A stretch of DNA of 64,000 nucleotides, taken from Euborellia annulipes (lineage: Eukaryota; Arthropoda; Insecta; Dermaptera; Anisolabididae). Every line of letters begins with the position of its first letter. Position 1 is the first letter of the stretch. The stretch lies in contig JAKCPI010005475.1 in NCBI GenBank assembly GCA_023213315.1, positions 62,001 through 126,000 of the forward strand, in the 5' to 3' direction. Shown here in pieces: positions 51,421-62,235 of this stretch. The translations under genes and the position numbers were made by a program. Below the pieces are notes generated by a model. It made no database searches. It was not told where the DNA came from and saw only the letters and a program-made list of their open reading frames with translations.

Positions 51421-52820
51421 TTTTTATATCAAGCGTCAGGCCGTGAGACGGGTCGACTTGCTTTTCTTTCGGTCTCTTATTTCTTCTTTATAAATTTATT
51501 TTCCCGACCCCACATAGGAATAAGGTTAAGATAGAAGATACGTATCTTCTTGTATGTAGATATTAATTACAATATAGAGTATTTACTTATTTATTTGACT
51601 TAATAATTTTCTTCGGACTGCCCAGGATTCAAAAAACCCAAATCCATTGACATCTTAAGGTTAGGCCTAACAATATGACAATTTGATTTGTCATTTGATC
51701 TAGCTCTCGGCTACTAGGTGGGGACTTTTCAAAGTCCTTTTTTTTATATACATTTCTTTGTAAATTTCAAACTGATTTAATTACGTTACTAATAATTTTT
51801 TTCGTGGGATTATTCACTGGTTTTGTTAGCGAATCACCGATTATAATTGTCATCCTTGAATTGGATGCGCCGATTCTCTGCAGAAGCAAATTAGCCGGGA
51901 TGACACGAGCAAAGACAGAAGGACATAAAAACGTAACTGAGTATAGGATGTGTTTGTGGTGGGGGTTCCCCTCCGGGGATCCCTTCTGAATTATGCAGAG
52001 TCCGTCTCGGGGGGCAATTTAATTAACTCTTTCAGTTGGAATGTCAATCATATCTCCTCCCTAGTGGATTTCTCCTTCTCCTTACAACATCAACTAAATA
52101 CAATAAGTTGTACGAGAGATGTTTTTTTTTTCTGCAAGTGAAGTCAGTTAACTTGAATTAAATTAGAAAAAAAAAAGTTTTCTTCACTGTGTTTGACTTG
52201 GTTCATTTCGGAATAAAATAAGTCGGATATTAAAAAAAAATATATGACATGAATGTTATAATAATGTCGTCCATATAGAAATACCATTCAACGATCTAAT
52301 AATGTTGATTTTATTGATAATTACAAATTTTTCGGTACATTTTTATTTAAAATTTATGTGTTAATAATAACAATAGCACTAGAGTCAAAAGTGCGAATTG
52401 AATGACCGTAGAATGGGAATTTATTACAGGTTCTCAGTTCCGCTTTGGACTTTCATTTCCTTTCGAGAAAGAGGTAGTAAGAGAGACAGAGAGAGAGAGA
52501 ATACATATGTTCTTGCAGAACGAATTTTCAATTCCCCCCTACTTTTTTTCCTGTGTTTTAGTCCAGCGGGGAAGTTTAATTTTATTTCTTTTTGAAACAA
52601 AGAGAGTTGTCAGTGGATGAAATTTAAATTTTAATAAAAATTTATAATACTAAACTTTACCATTATTCAAAAAAAATTATGTAAAAAATCTTTAGAAATT
52701 CCTTAAACAATAAAAAAAAAAAAAAATAATAATCCGAGGTTTCGGCGAAAAATTAATATTCATTTTCATCACACGTTTTCGTTTTCCCAACTCGCTCAGT
52801 TTTGTTTAAGAGGTCTCAAG
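51421..52820. other. Unique sequence; complex island at 51800-52110
   Basis: The island contains GCGAATCACCGATTATAATT, TGGATGCGCCGATTCTCTGC, AGCCGGGATGACACGAGCAA and CCCTCCGGGGATCCCTTCTG. It is unrepeated and only moderately AT-rich. Its short frames overlap each other and lack known domains. The flanks are ordinary AT-rich DNA. Confidence 0.4.
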
Positions 52821-52828
52821 CCTAACAG

Positions 52829-53088
52829 CATGGGGGTAGTCAGGGGAGGCAGGGGGGCCTTTGCCCCCTCCTGGCTTGTCCTAAAAATAAAAAAAATAAA
52901 TAAAAACAAATATATATTTTTCCCATTGGAAATTTTTTTTAACGCCCCAATCCACTACATTAATTTAATTTTTTTTTATTTAAATAAATAATTAATAATC
53001 TATGTATATATTAATTGCAAACCTCCCCTTCTCGCTCTAACGAGGGGTTGCCCCCCCCCCCCTAACAAGATATCTGGCTACGCTCATG
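52829..53088. mobile_element. hAT-like MITE with perfect 8-bp TSD
   Basis: A 260-bp element from CATGGGGGTAGTCAGG to CTGGCTACGCTCATG, flanked by CCTAACAG at 52821-52828 and 53089-53096. It shares the CAAATATATATTTTTCCCAT block, TATGTATATATTAATTGCAA and a terminal C-run with 39043. GTAGYCAGG/CCTGGCTACG ends with 8-bp duplications fit hAT. Non-coding. Confidence 0.9.
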
Positions 53089-53096
53089 CCTAACAG

Positions 53097-53819
53097 TAAA
53101 TAGTAGGAAAAATAGAAGCAAGCCAGTAAACAAACTCGGGAACACCTTCCGGATAGGCCGGTTAATCCGAGGACCAATTGATCCAAGAGGGGTTAAACTG
53201 TAATTTTAAATAAATTCATTGCAAAATTTTATTTTAAGAAAAGAAACCATTTTTTCCAATAATGGAGTTTAAGTTAAATAATAGAAAAAAAAATAACAAA
53301 TTTTGTGATTAGAATAATTTTAAATTTTTTTTCGGATTTAAATATAGGCCTATTTGTCTTTAAAATTTTAAAGTTTAAGTTGCTTAAGAAACGGATGTTT
53401 TTAATGGAGCATTATGTCCATTCTTTTGTACTCTAATGCAATCCAACTAAGTGAAGGGTCTAACTTGGACCAAGATGGCTGGATGCCGCTCTTTTGAGAA
53501 CAAATGAAAAGGATGGATTTAAAACATGTCGGATAACAGTTGTACTTGAAAACTTGGCACTTTGCATCACAATGAAAAGGGGTGAGATTCCCTTGAGACG
53601 AGTATGACTACAATTTATTCTACAATTTATTTTCTATAGGGGCTTGTCTTGCATAATTTCCCAGATAATAATTATTATATTCAAAAAAGAAGCTGTAAAC
53701 TTTTATTTTATTAAAATTCATTTCAATTCTTCTGTTTAATAAAAGTTAAAATATAGCGATGTAAAAAATATTCATACATATTAAAATTAATAAATTAATA
53801 TACATTATAATTTAATTAA
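53097..53819. other. AT-rich sequence, nothing recognised
   Basis: I see no gene or transposon ends. A moderately complex patch lies at 53430-53600. Confidence 0.45.
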
Positions 53820-53915
53820 TTCATCGCTCTGGTAGGGAAGCAAACCACTGACCCTCTAACCATGAAGCAAGAACTATTCTTCTGCTCCAAATGTTAAGAA
53901 CTTCACTATCTCCAC
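53820..53915 (-). repeat. SINE-C-type head, reverse
   Basis: The minus strand has AGAATAGTTCTTGCTTCATG, GTTAGAGGGTCAGTGGTTTG and CTTCCCTACCAGAGCGATGA, matching the anticodon-arm and B-box layout of SINE-C heads. Strongly diverged. Confidence 0.45.
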
Positions 53916-55409
53916 CAAAGTTTAAAATAAAAATGGATTAGAAGATTAGATAAAAAAAAAAAAATGGAATAACAATTTTTAAATCTAATTTATTTAAGTC
54001 TTATATTTATTAGAAGTGGGGAAAATAATAAAAAATGAAATTTTATAAAAAAAAAAAATAATAATATGAATAAATTATGCAAAATCTTTTTAAGCTTGTA
54101 AGTATTTAACCGAGGATCTTCAACCTTCAACCTTCTTCCTCCTTTCTAACAATAAATGAAATATTGATGCTTGTTTATGTCTGCTTTTAAGTAAAATATC
54201 CAAATGATGGTTTAAATTTGCGGCTAATGAAAGACATATTAAAGAGGGAGAGAAACGTTATATTAATATTACAACCGTTTTCCAACTTTCAGAAGGGGAA
54301 ACAAATTCTTTAGCCTATTAATTTTAATTGCACTGTGCTTTTGACCCTCTAAGGTCCTATTTATGTTCTATTATTTGAGTTAGCAAATTTATAAGCGTTT
54401 GTCTATCGTTCTGTGTGTAAAACTGTTTACTCAATCGATAGGGAACTTTCAATTTAAGCTTTTATTAGAAATCTCTAAAGACTGATTCATTTTGGATAAA
54501 ATCAAGATATTCTGAATGAAAAGTAATTCTACAAGAATTTTGATATTTCCAGAATTATGATAGAATTATTTCCATTATTTTATTTATTTTTTTCTTAAAA
54601 CTTTGATAAGATTTTAAGATGATGGTTCAATTTTTCTATTGAAAAGTTATTAAATTTCTTTCTCTTATTTTTATTTTTTTTTTTTTTTATGTAGTATTTG
54701 TTTTATTATCTGTCTTCGTTGTCTCATGGACTTGGCGCCAAGAAATACTCAAAAAAGTTGAGAGAGATTTGTGAGGTGGATCCCTTCGCGGAATGGCAAG
54801 CAAGCCCTTGGGGGACACAAGCCCCCAAAAATTAAATCGAGACATGCTCTGCTTTTGAGAATTCGCAAAATCCCCCTTGAGGTGTGTGTGTGTGTGTGGG
54901 CCAAACTTGAACACCCCGGGCGATGACATTCGCCTGCTTTCTGAATTATTTTTTCAGATATTGGTCTTCTTTTTTTGCAGTATGTTGAATTTTTAAAAGG
55001 TGAAATGCTTTGCCTTTTCCCTTTCTTTCATTCTTAAAAGAAAATAATATTTGATGGAAAAAAAAGACGAAGAGAAAGACTTACTAAAGATATTCTAATA
55101 TTTTTACTATCTAGAATCCAAAGTATTGGGAAAGGCAAATGAATATGATAATATATTTATTCTTAAAGAAAATTATTTTAAATTTTGTTAGTAGAATCAT
55201 ATTTGTCAAATAATGGCCTGATCAAAGGGCTGAGGTTTGTAATATATCACCTGCTGAGAATGATAGTGGCGAAAGTCCAAAATTCAACAATTCGAGAAAA
55301 GGTGTTTGAAAGTTTTATAAACATATAGGCCTCGTTCTGCAATTGTGCCCTCAGCCCAGAAACCCCTGATCCCAATCCCAATCGACAAAGATCTGTGGCT
55401 GTAAGATTA
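53916..55409. other. No gene; complex island at 54690-54950
   Basis: The island has GTCTCATGGACTTGGCGCCA, GGAATGGCAAGCAAGCCCTT, GGGGGACACAAGCCCCCAAA (a small GC hairpin) and CACCCCGGGCGATGACATTC, with a GT run at 54882-54897. It is unrepeated here. The 80-residue minus-strand frame has no domain I can name. Confidence 0.4.
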
Positions 55410-55617
55410 ATGGTGATGGAGTCAGGAAAAAAAAACAAGACGAGTGCAGCCACGGCTGACGTTTCGGCCAGAGATCTAGGACATCTTCAGATGGGCCGGC
55501 TTTGAAGATGGCCTAGAACTTATAACCGAAACGTCAGCCGTGAAGGGCGATAAATCAAATAAAAGAATATTTGGCTGCACTCACTGGTCTTAATTGTTTT
55601 TCTGACTCCATCACCAT
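55410..55617. mobile_element. GACGTTTCGG-type foldback element
   Basis: Left arm: ATGGTGATGGAGTCAGGAAA, CAAGACGAGTGCAGCC, GGCTGACGTTTCGGCC, ACATCTTCAGATGGGCC. Right arm: GGCTTTGAAGATGGCCTAGA, ATAACCGAAACGTCAGCCGT, GGCTGCACTCACTGGTCTTA, TTCTGACTCCATCACCAT. Outer arms of about 40 bp pair closely. No central payload remains, so this is almost pure palindrome. Confidence 0.85.
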
Positions 55618-56630
55618 ATTGTCTTGTATTAATTTTCTCAGTGAGGTGGTGTAGAGCTGCCAATATTAAAAAAAAAAATTGTTCGAAACATTTTAAATAT
55701 GATTCTCAAGCTTTCTCCGACTTTTCAGGCTTTTTCTATGTAGATCTACACTTCGGATTCGAGAAAGTAATAATATTACAATATATTTAGTAAGTAGGCC
55801 TACACTTTATTCAATAGGAATTTTATTTTAATGAAAATTTTTTTTCCTTTTGATCTTAAGGACATTTTTTCTCGTATTATTCTGATAATTCTAGTTGGCT
55901 GATAGACATGTGTACTATTCCAGCACAATTCTTTTCTGTGACTTGTCTGTCATAATACAGTATCAGTCAGTGCGGAGTGTGATAGGTTTAGGTGTCGTTG
56001 AGTGTCTCCAATTTAAAAGGTGATTAATTTAATTAGGTATAAGATTAACAATAATATCGAGTCCGTTTTAACAAAATAATTTTTTTTATAATAAAATTTT
56101 GCGTTTATCCAGATGGAATAAAAGTTTCATTGAATTAATGAATTTTTTCTTCTCACAAAAAAGATATATTCGAATAAAAAGAAAAACTTTTACATTAAAA
56201 TAGCAATGTAATAATATCCTTTGAATCATTAAGGAGTTATTTTTTTGGCCAAGACACTGTTAGTGTTATACAAACTTCCCCCTTTTTTCCGGCTCGTTTT
56301 CTTTTCCTTTGAAATAACATTATGGTAACAACAGCGATATCAATTCATACCATTTTTTTTCTTTTTCTCTTTTTTTTTCATATAATGAAACGTGCGTTTG
56401 AAATATCGTCAATGTAACGCCCCGTTGAAGGGTCTTTTTCGTTTGTCGCATCTACGTGTCCCTTTGCCCTTTGCCTCTAATATTTTAGGACACTTAAAGA
56501 CAAATAGGCCTATGAGAATGAATGTGTGGGTTGACAATTTTTCGCCTTTCAACTCCAAAGACTATGAAAAATATAATTTGGATATAAAACCAAATAAATA
56601 AATAGGCAACCATTAATATTAAAAAAAATT
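55618..56630. other. Unique sequence, no gene recognised
   Basis: AT-rich with a somewhat complex part at 56385-56540. The 69-residue frame from 56392 has no recognisable domain. Confidence 0.45.
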
Positions 56631-56995
56631 ATTTTGTATATGTATGTATGTATTTTGTATATTTTGTATATGTATGTATGTATTTTGTATATTTTTTGTA
56701 TTGTTATTGTATTTTTATTGTTTTATTATTGTATTGCTATTGTATTTGTATTGCTTTGGCATTCTATTTTTATTGTTTTGTTATTGTATTCATTTTGCTT
56801 TGTTATTGTATTGATATTGCTTTGTTTTCGTCCCTTGCTTTTGTAGTAATAGGCTTATTATTTTGATTTTATGTTACTATTATTTAGGTATTATATTCAT
56901 ATTGTTTTGTTTAAAATAATTTTTGTATAGTTACTGTATGGTTTTGTAACCAGTTTTAGCCCAATGGCCTACGGCTAAAGGGTAAATAAATGGAA
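56631..56995 (+). repeat. LINE-type 3' end with TTGTATT minisatellite
   Basis: A long stretch of TATTTTGTATA- and TTATTGTATT-type variants ends in TTTTGTAACCAGTTTTAGCC, CAATGGCCTACGGCTAAAGG, GTAAATAAATGG. The same layout recurs at 61320-61465. Such a short hairpin-forming block (TGGCCTACGGCTA) before TAAATAAA tails is usual for truncated jockey/CR1-like LINE 3' ends. No coding part is attached. Confidence 0.5.
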
Positions 56996-56999
56996 AAAT

Positions 57000-57682
57000 A
57001 ATCTGGTGTGACTGGCGCACAGAACACAACTTTCTCTTACCTTCGGTAATCAAAAGTTGTGTACTGTGCTTGTCACACCAGATTTTTTGTGTCGACATGT
57101 ATTTAGTTTCCGACAGTAGGGTACAATTGAATTCAAGATGTAAAATTTATAAGTAAGGGAAAATATTTATATTTTGATACCATGGCAACCATTTCTCCTA
57201 TCTTTTCTATGGAGTACAAGAGTAAAGTGGTCTTCAGAAGATTTCAATCACAAAATGAGAATATACATTTTATAGAGAATCTAAAAAATAATTGATTTTT
57301 GAATTTTAAAAAAAATCGTTGGAGCAAATTTTGAGAAAATCGAAAAAAACTGAAAAAGTGAATCAGTAAAGTGCTAGTACTTTTTGGTCGATTTTGTTCA
57401 AAAGCTTCGTGTCACGTCCCATGGGGGTGCCTAACTTAAATATAAAATTTCAACTTCCTAGCTCTTTTCGTTCTTGAGATATTTTGTTCACAGACACACA
57501 CACAGACACACAGACAGACACACACACACACAGACAGACCATGTCGCGAAAACCACTTTTTTGGATTCAGGGGACCTCAAAACGTGAAGATCCATCAAAA
57601 TCTCGACATCGAATTTTTGACATGAATCCAATACTTTCTCTCTTATATATATATTACATATATACATAGGTAAGAGAAAGTA
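57000..57682 (-). mobile_element. Family A, full length; type copy
   Basis: The best complete copy (683 bp). The hairpin at 57000-57084 has arms AATCTGGTGTGACTGGCGCA, CAGAACACAACTTT and AAAGTTGTGTACTGTGCTTG, TCACACCAGATT around TCTTACCTTCGGTAATC. The body reads GTCGACATGTATTTAGTTTC, CATGGCAACCATTTCTCCTA, AGTGCTAGTACTTTTTGGTC, TCGTTCTTGAGATATTTTG, a CACACAGACAGAC microsatellite, ATGTCGCGAAAACCACTTTT and GACATGAATCCAATACTTTC. The closing palindrome ends AGGTAAGAGAAAGTA. CTTTCTCTTACC inside the first hairpin and GGTAAGAGAAAG at the far end are inverted repeats of each other. It sits directly against the LINE-type 3' end at 56995. Confidence 0.92.
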
Positions 57683-60136
57683 AAAAAATCAATTTTATTG
57701 TCCAAGACCACTAACTCTTGGATGAAGAAACAAATTTTTCTTTGATTTTGCTCCAATTAGAATGGAGAGCCTATATTTATATCCTAGATAGAAAAATAAA
57801 TCAAAAGGAAGTTGAGCAGCCATAAAATTTTTAAACTATCTGATTAAGACTTGATTAATCAACTTTTCCCCCGATTTATTTATTTTATCGAAGATGAAAG
57901 TGGAATATTGATAAAGGGTGAAAATCACGTTGCTTTACACATACACAAAAAAAAAGAAAAGGACGGATGGGGTGTTCCCTTTAAAGAGCCTTCAAAGACA
58001 CTTGTGCACAATAAATAGACGACGCGACTGCTGGTCTACGCTCAACTGACATCATTTTATTTGTCAATCGATTAATAGCTTTGGGGACCACGGAGAAACC
58101 AACGTTTCTCCTTTTTTTTTATTTTCTCTCTCGTCTTTGAAGAGTCTTTTAAGAGAAAAAAGTTTTTTAGGCTCATTGTTGTTGAGAGAGGTGAGAGTCT
58201 GTTGTCTAACCTCAAATAAAATTTCGATTTCAAGGTGTTTCTTTCTTATATTATAATAGAAATAAAAAATGTGGGAACTCATTAAATAATTACATTTAGG
58301 CGTCCTCCCTTTTTAGGTTTTGCGTATAGTATGTAGACTTCGCCCCTCGACCGCTCCCACCGTTAAACATATGCGCAAATTGCTTCATCTTTTTTTATTA
58401 TTAGAAATTAATTAGCTCTGATTTTGAGATAGAACCCAAAAATATGAAATTTTCAAACATTTTTTTGGTCTGCCCAAATAGCAATTTAGGGTCTTGGCTA
58501 TTTTTTCTGGGCTATCATTATCGCTCCCCCTCTTTAAGGGTGCAAATCTTCATTTCGAAAATCAAACAGAATGTTGATCAAACAGAGCTTGAAAAACATT
58601 ATAATGCATGGCGTAACTAGCCTTTGAGGGCGGGGGAGGGGGCGAAGCTCAACTAGGACGCCGGAGAAAAAAATCCAGAGATATAGGTAAAGAGTCGTGG
58701 TTGAAATAATCTATCACATTTTTTTTTTACCCTAGGAAGTACTTGAATAATTTTTGCCGCGATCAACACAAACCAGAATTGTGTTTCAACTTAGATAGGT
58801 AATCCCGAGATTATTTGGCTAAGTCAATTGATTCTTCCAACGCTTCGTGTTAATTTCTTTCTTTTTTTTTTAATATTTGTATATTTATTTATTTAATATG
58901 TATTTAATTAAAATTTTTTAAATTTAAAATTAACGAGAATATCCCATACCATTTGAGATGATGATACCATTTAGAACTTTAATAGTCTATAATTTATACA
59001 GTAGCTACTAATGATAGCCATTGATAGCCAGCGCAAAATAAATTGAAAAAAATATTATTGAGAGAGCCAATTTTAATAGATTTGGATGTAAAATGCAAAC
59101 TTCAAAAAAAAAAAATCTAACGAAACAGATCAAGGGTGTGAATTAAATAAAATTTCAATGGAGATAATATTTAAAAAGAAAAATTCAAAAATTTATAATC
59201 AGAAAAAAATAATTAATTTTTATTTGACTCACAATAGTGATCGCAGGAATGACATAGAACCCATAGAAGAAATTTACCTGAAACAAAAAGAGAAATAAAT
59301 TAGTATTACACATCAATAAATACATTCTTGAAAATTTTATCGATACGTTTATGGTTTTGGCAGGAATGTCAAATAAATAAAAAAAAATAATCCTGTCTTG
59401 AGAAAGGGGGTAGGGTGGTTATAGTGAAACATTCTGACATATCTTTGAGATTTTTTTTTACAAATTAGAAAGTAGATTTTATTTTTTAGAAAGAAATTTG
59501 CAAATTTTCAAAGATATCTTGAGTTATCTTTAGTTCTTATAAAGAAGAAATCGCTTTTTTTCCAGTTGGCATTTCGAAATATGCATAAACTTAATAAAAA
59601 AAATATCCCTATTATGTTTTGTTGCTGTTTTTCTGTTTCGTTTTATTGATTTACAATCAGAACATTTTCTCCTCTCCTTTCACTCCTCCTTTGCCCCACA
59701 ATCGAACAGCATGAAACTATCTCGGGTATTCGGACATATTTTTCTAAAATTGACTTTAACAACTTAATTCTACCGCCGATCGCGCAGGTGGCTCACGATT
59801 TATAGATGTTCGGGATTCTGCCTTCTATAAATAAAAGAAGAGCATTTACAGATTTACAACTCTTTGAAAAATTCGAATTCAATAAAAAAAAGGTTTGCTT
59901 CTATTTTTTTTTTTTTTTTTTTTTTGTCATTTTTATCCGATGAGAAACAAATTTGCATCTAAATTATTTAAAAATAGTCAAAATTCAAAAATATTTTATT
60001 AATTACACTAAAAAATTCATTGGAATAAATTAAAAGGTTATTGACCGAAAATATGTTTAAAAAGCAATTATCTGAGGGTGATTGGGGTTTGTAGAGAATG
60101 TCTGGCCAGCCACCCTACGCATTTATAAGCCTATTT
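57683..60136. other. No gene; possible lone MITE end at 58605
   Basis: GCATGGCGTAACTAGCCTTT then GAGGGCGGGGGAGGGGGCGA at 58607-58650 looks like a hAT-type MITE left end, but I could not find its partner. A complex patch lies at 58015-58110. The rest is AT-rich, with a T run of about 22 at 59908-59929. Confidence 0.4.
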
Positions 60137-60561
60137 TTCAGGTCTATTCTCTAAAGACAGACGTTAAAATTTAAAATTAACAAATAGGTGTTAAAAAATA
60201 ATGTAAAAATAATCAGCGTTAAAAAAATGTTATTCTCTAAACAAAGTTTTAACAGCGACGTTAAAATGTTGCTTTTATTTCAAAGCTATCAAAATCATAA
60301 CCTTACTTTTTATGTTAAGGACGCCATTTTTATTTTAAACACGTTAAAATATTAAAGCACTCCCTAGACATGGCATTAATTTTTAACATTATTTACTAAA
60401 TATTAACGCTTTGGCTTTAAATTTTTGTTTACAGAATAGCTATTTGAGGCAAGGAAGTGATTTTGAATAGCATTTTTTAATGCTGATTGTTTTTACATTA
60501 CTTTTTAACACCTATTTGTTTATTTTAAATTTTACTTCTATTTTTAGAGAATGGACCTGAA
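60137..60561. mobile_element. TIR element with ~105-bp inverted ends
   Basis: A 425-bp element. The left end TTCAGGTCTATTCTCTAAAG, TTAAAATTTAAAATTAACAA and ATAGGTGTTAAAAAATAATG is the reverse complement of the right end CATTACTTTTTAACACCTAT, TTTTAAATTTTACTTCTATT, AGAGAATGGACCTGAA. ACGTTAAAA/TTTTAACG motifs recur inside. It is AT-rich and non-coding, with no clear target duplication. Confidence 0.75.
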
Positions 60562-61315
60562 CATGAGCTAAAAAAAGCTTATATTTCGAATTTTTACACG
60601 GTTAGTATCTGTCAAAAAAAAAGTTGCAATTATTGTTTGTTTATTTATTAAGATTTGTCCGAAAGAAAGGATTAATATTAATTAGAGAAGGCGACATTGA
60701 ACGCTCCTGATGGTCCTTAGAGAGATGAGAGGGTCTGTGCCCTCGAGGGATGTCCTTTCTTATTGGACTCAAGCCTTTGTACTCTTGTCTGTCTGCCCTG
60801 AGGGACTTGAAGCCTCTGGCGAATTCCCTCCCCATTCTCAATGTCTTCATCTCGTGTCATTTGGAATGCCCTCTGTCCAGATAAATGGAAATAATAAAAA
60901 CAAATTCTCAATTCAACAATTGAATTGTTGACAGTTTGAAGAAATAATTCGAAACCAAAGTAAAGTTATCTGGGGTTATATAGGTCAAAAGATTAAAAAT
61001 TTAACAATGGACTTATAGAAGGGGGGATTGGGGGAATAATTAATAGATCAGGTCGATAGGCTGAGGTTTTTAAAGGGAGGAAAGAAGAGATAAATTAAAA
61101 ACATTTAGCAATAAGCCAACTTAGTTTCTGAATACGAAATACACATAAAAGTATCAAAATTATAAAAAATCACTGGCACAGTTTTTGGAGCAAGATTAGA
61201 GGTACTTATCTCTATTTATTTATGAATCAACTTCTTGCAAAACTTCTGAGCCAAAGCAATCAAATTTGAAAACAGGCACACACAATAAAATGAAAATTTA
61301 TGTGTAAGGCCCATT
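60562..61315. other. Unique sequence; complex island at 60650-60930
   Basis: The island has GAAGGCGACATTGAACGCTC, GATGAGAGGGTCTGTGCCCT, GTCTGTCTGCCCTGAGGGAC and TCATCTCGTGTCATTTGGAA. Frames of 64-73 residues overlap on both strands without known domains. Possibly exon or regulatory sequence; unproven. Confidence 0.4.
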
Positions 61316-61319
61316 AGTT

Positions 61320-61465
61320 GTATCAGTGTTTTTATAAGAATGTTTATTCATATTAGTGTTATTTGTATTAATGTTTTTGTATTCTGTTGATTTTGTATTA
61401 ATGTATTTTGTACAGTGTTAAAACTGGAAGGATGGCCTATGGCCAACAGGCAAAATAAATAGAAC
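61320..61465 (+). repeat. LINE-type 3' end with TTGTATT repeats
   Basis: ATTTGTATTAATGTTTTTGT and TTTTGTATTAATGTATTTTG are followed by AAAACTGGAAGGATGGCCTA, TGGCCAACAGGCAAAATAAA. The same order as 56631-56995, including the ATGGCCTAYGGCC hairpin block, so the two form one family of truncated retroelement ends. Confidence 0.5.
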
Positions 61466-61495
61466 AGTAGCCCCTAAAATGAGAATCTCTTAAGG

Positions 61496-61747
61496 CAGTG
61501 GTTTCCAAACTTTATGTTACCACGCCTTCCTTAAAATATTTAATCTCAAGACGCCTCCTCTCCCCCCCCCCCCCATTTTATAAAATAATACAAAAACAAA
61601 AATTTTTAATGCTAAAAAATATAAATTTATATAAAAATAGTTTTTTTTTATTTATTCTTATTTATGTTAAAACTTGCAATCATTTGGAAAATTGGTCCTG
61701 GTGGCCAATATTCGCGCCTTCCCTTAGACTACAGTTTGGAAACGCTG
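61496..61747. mobile_element. hAT-like MITE, CAGTGGTTTCCAAACT type
   Basis: A 252-bp element: left CAGTGGTTTCCAAACTTTAT, right AGTTTGGAAACGCTG. The flanks TCTTAAGG (61488-61495) and GTATAAGG (61748-61755) match at 5 of 8 positions, a worn 8-bp duplication. CAGYGGTTYCCAAACT is a classic hAT terminus. A second copy starts at 63908. The interior includes GACGCCTCCTCTCC and a C-run and has no transposase. Confidence 0.85.
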
Positions 61748-61779
61748 GTATAAGGGTATTTTATGGCTGGTGGAATTTG

Positions 61780-61969
61780 TATCAGGAATGAAAGTTAGAA
61801 GAAAACTTTCTTTAAAAATATATTTTAACAGCTTACGTTTCGGCCTTGGTCAAAGTCATCCTCGGATGACAGCTCCGAGGATGGCTTTGACCAAAACCGA
61901 AACGTCAGCTGTTAAAATATATTTTTAAAGAAAAATTCTGGCTTCGTTTTTTCTAACTTTCATTCCTGA
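61780..61969. mobile_element. GACGTTTCGG-type foldback element
   Basis: Left arm: TCAGGAATGAAAGTTAGAAG, AAATATATTTTAACAGCTTA, CGTTTCGGCCTTGGTCAAAG. Right arm: CTTTGACCAAAACCGAAACG, TCAGCTGTTAAAATATATTT, TTCTAACTTTCATTCCTGA. The two arms meet almost directly at CATCCTCGGATGACAGCTCC then GAGGATGG. About 85 bp per arm. It lies 33 bp from the hAT MITE. Confidence 0.88.
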
Positions 61970-61989
61970 AGAAAAATATTTTTCTCAAA

Positions 61990-62235
61990 TCTTATTTTCA
62001 CGCCCTAGGGGGTGCCTAACTTAAATATAAAATTTCAACCGCCTAGCTCAATTCCTTCATGCTTTAAATTGACATACAGACAGACAGACCATGTTACGAA
62101 AACCACTTTTTTGGATTCAGAACCCCTCAAAACGTGTATATCCATCAAAGTCTCGACATCGTATTTTTGACATGAACCCAATACTTTCTCTATATATAGG
62201 TGTATATTAATATATACATATAGGTAAGAGAAAGT
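61990..62235 (-). mobile_element. Family A outer part
   Basis: TTTTCACGCCCTAGGGGGTG, CTTAAATATAAAATTTCAAC, ACAGACAGACAGACCATGTT, CTCAAAACGTGTATATCCAT, then a long AT palindrome and ACATATAGGTAAGAGAAAGT. The hairpin half is absent. Confidence 0.82.

Noticed and set aside
56634..56866. Hydrophobic 70-residue frames resembling membrane proteins
   Set aside because: They are translations of the TTGTATT minisatellite; the apparent membrane character comes from T-rich codons.
57000..57084. Family A hairpins read as transcription terminators or CRISPR-like repeats
   Set aside because: The genome is eukaryotic, the copies are dispersed rather than regularly arrayed, and they always sit at an element end or are carried inside another transposon.
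61498..61791. 97-residue frame
   Set aside because: It coincides with a hAT-like MITE and begins inside its TIR.
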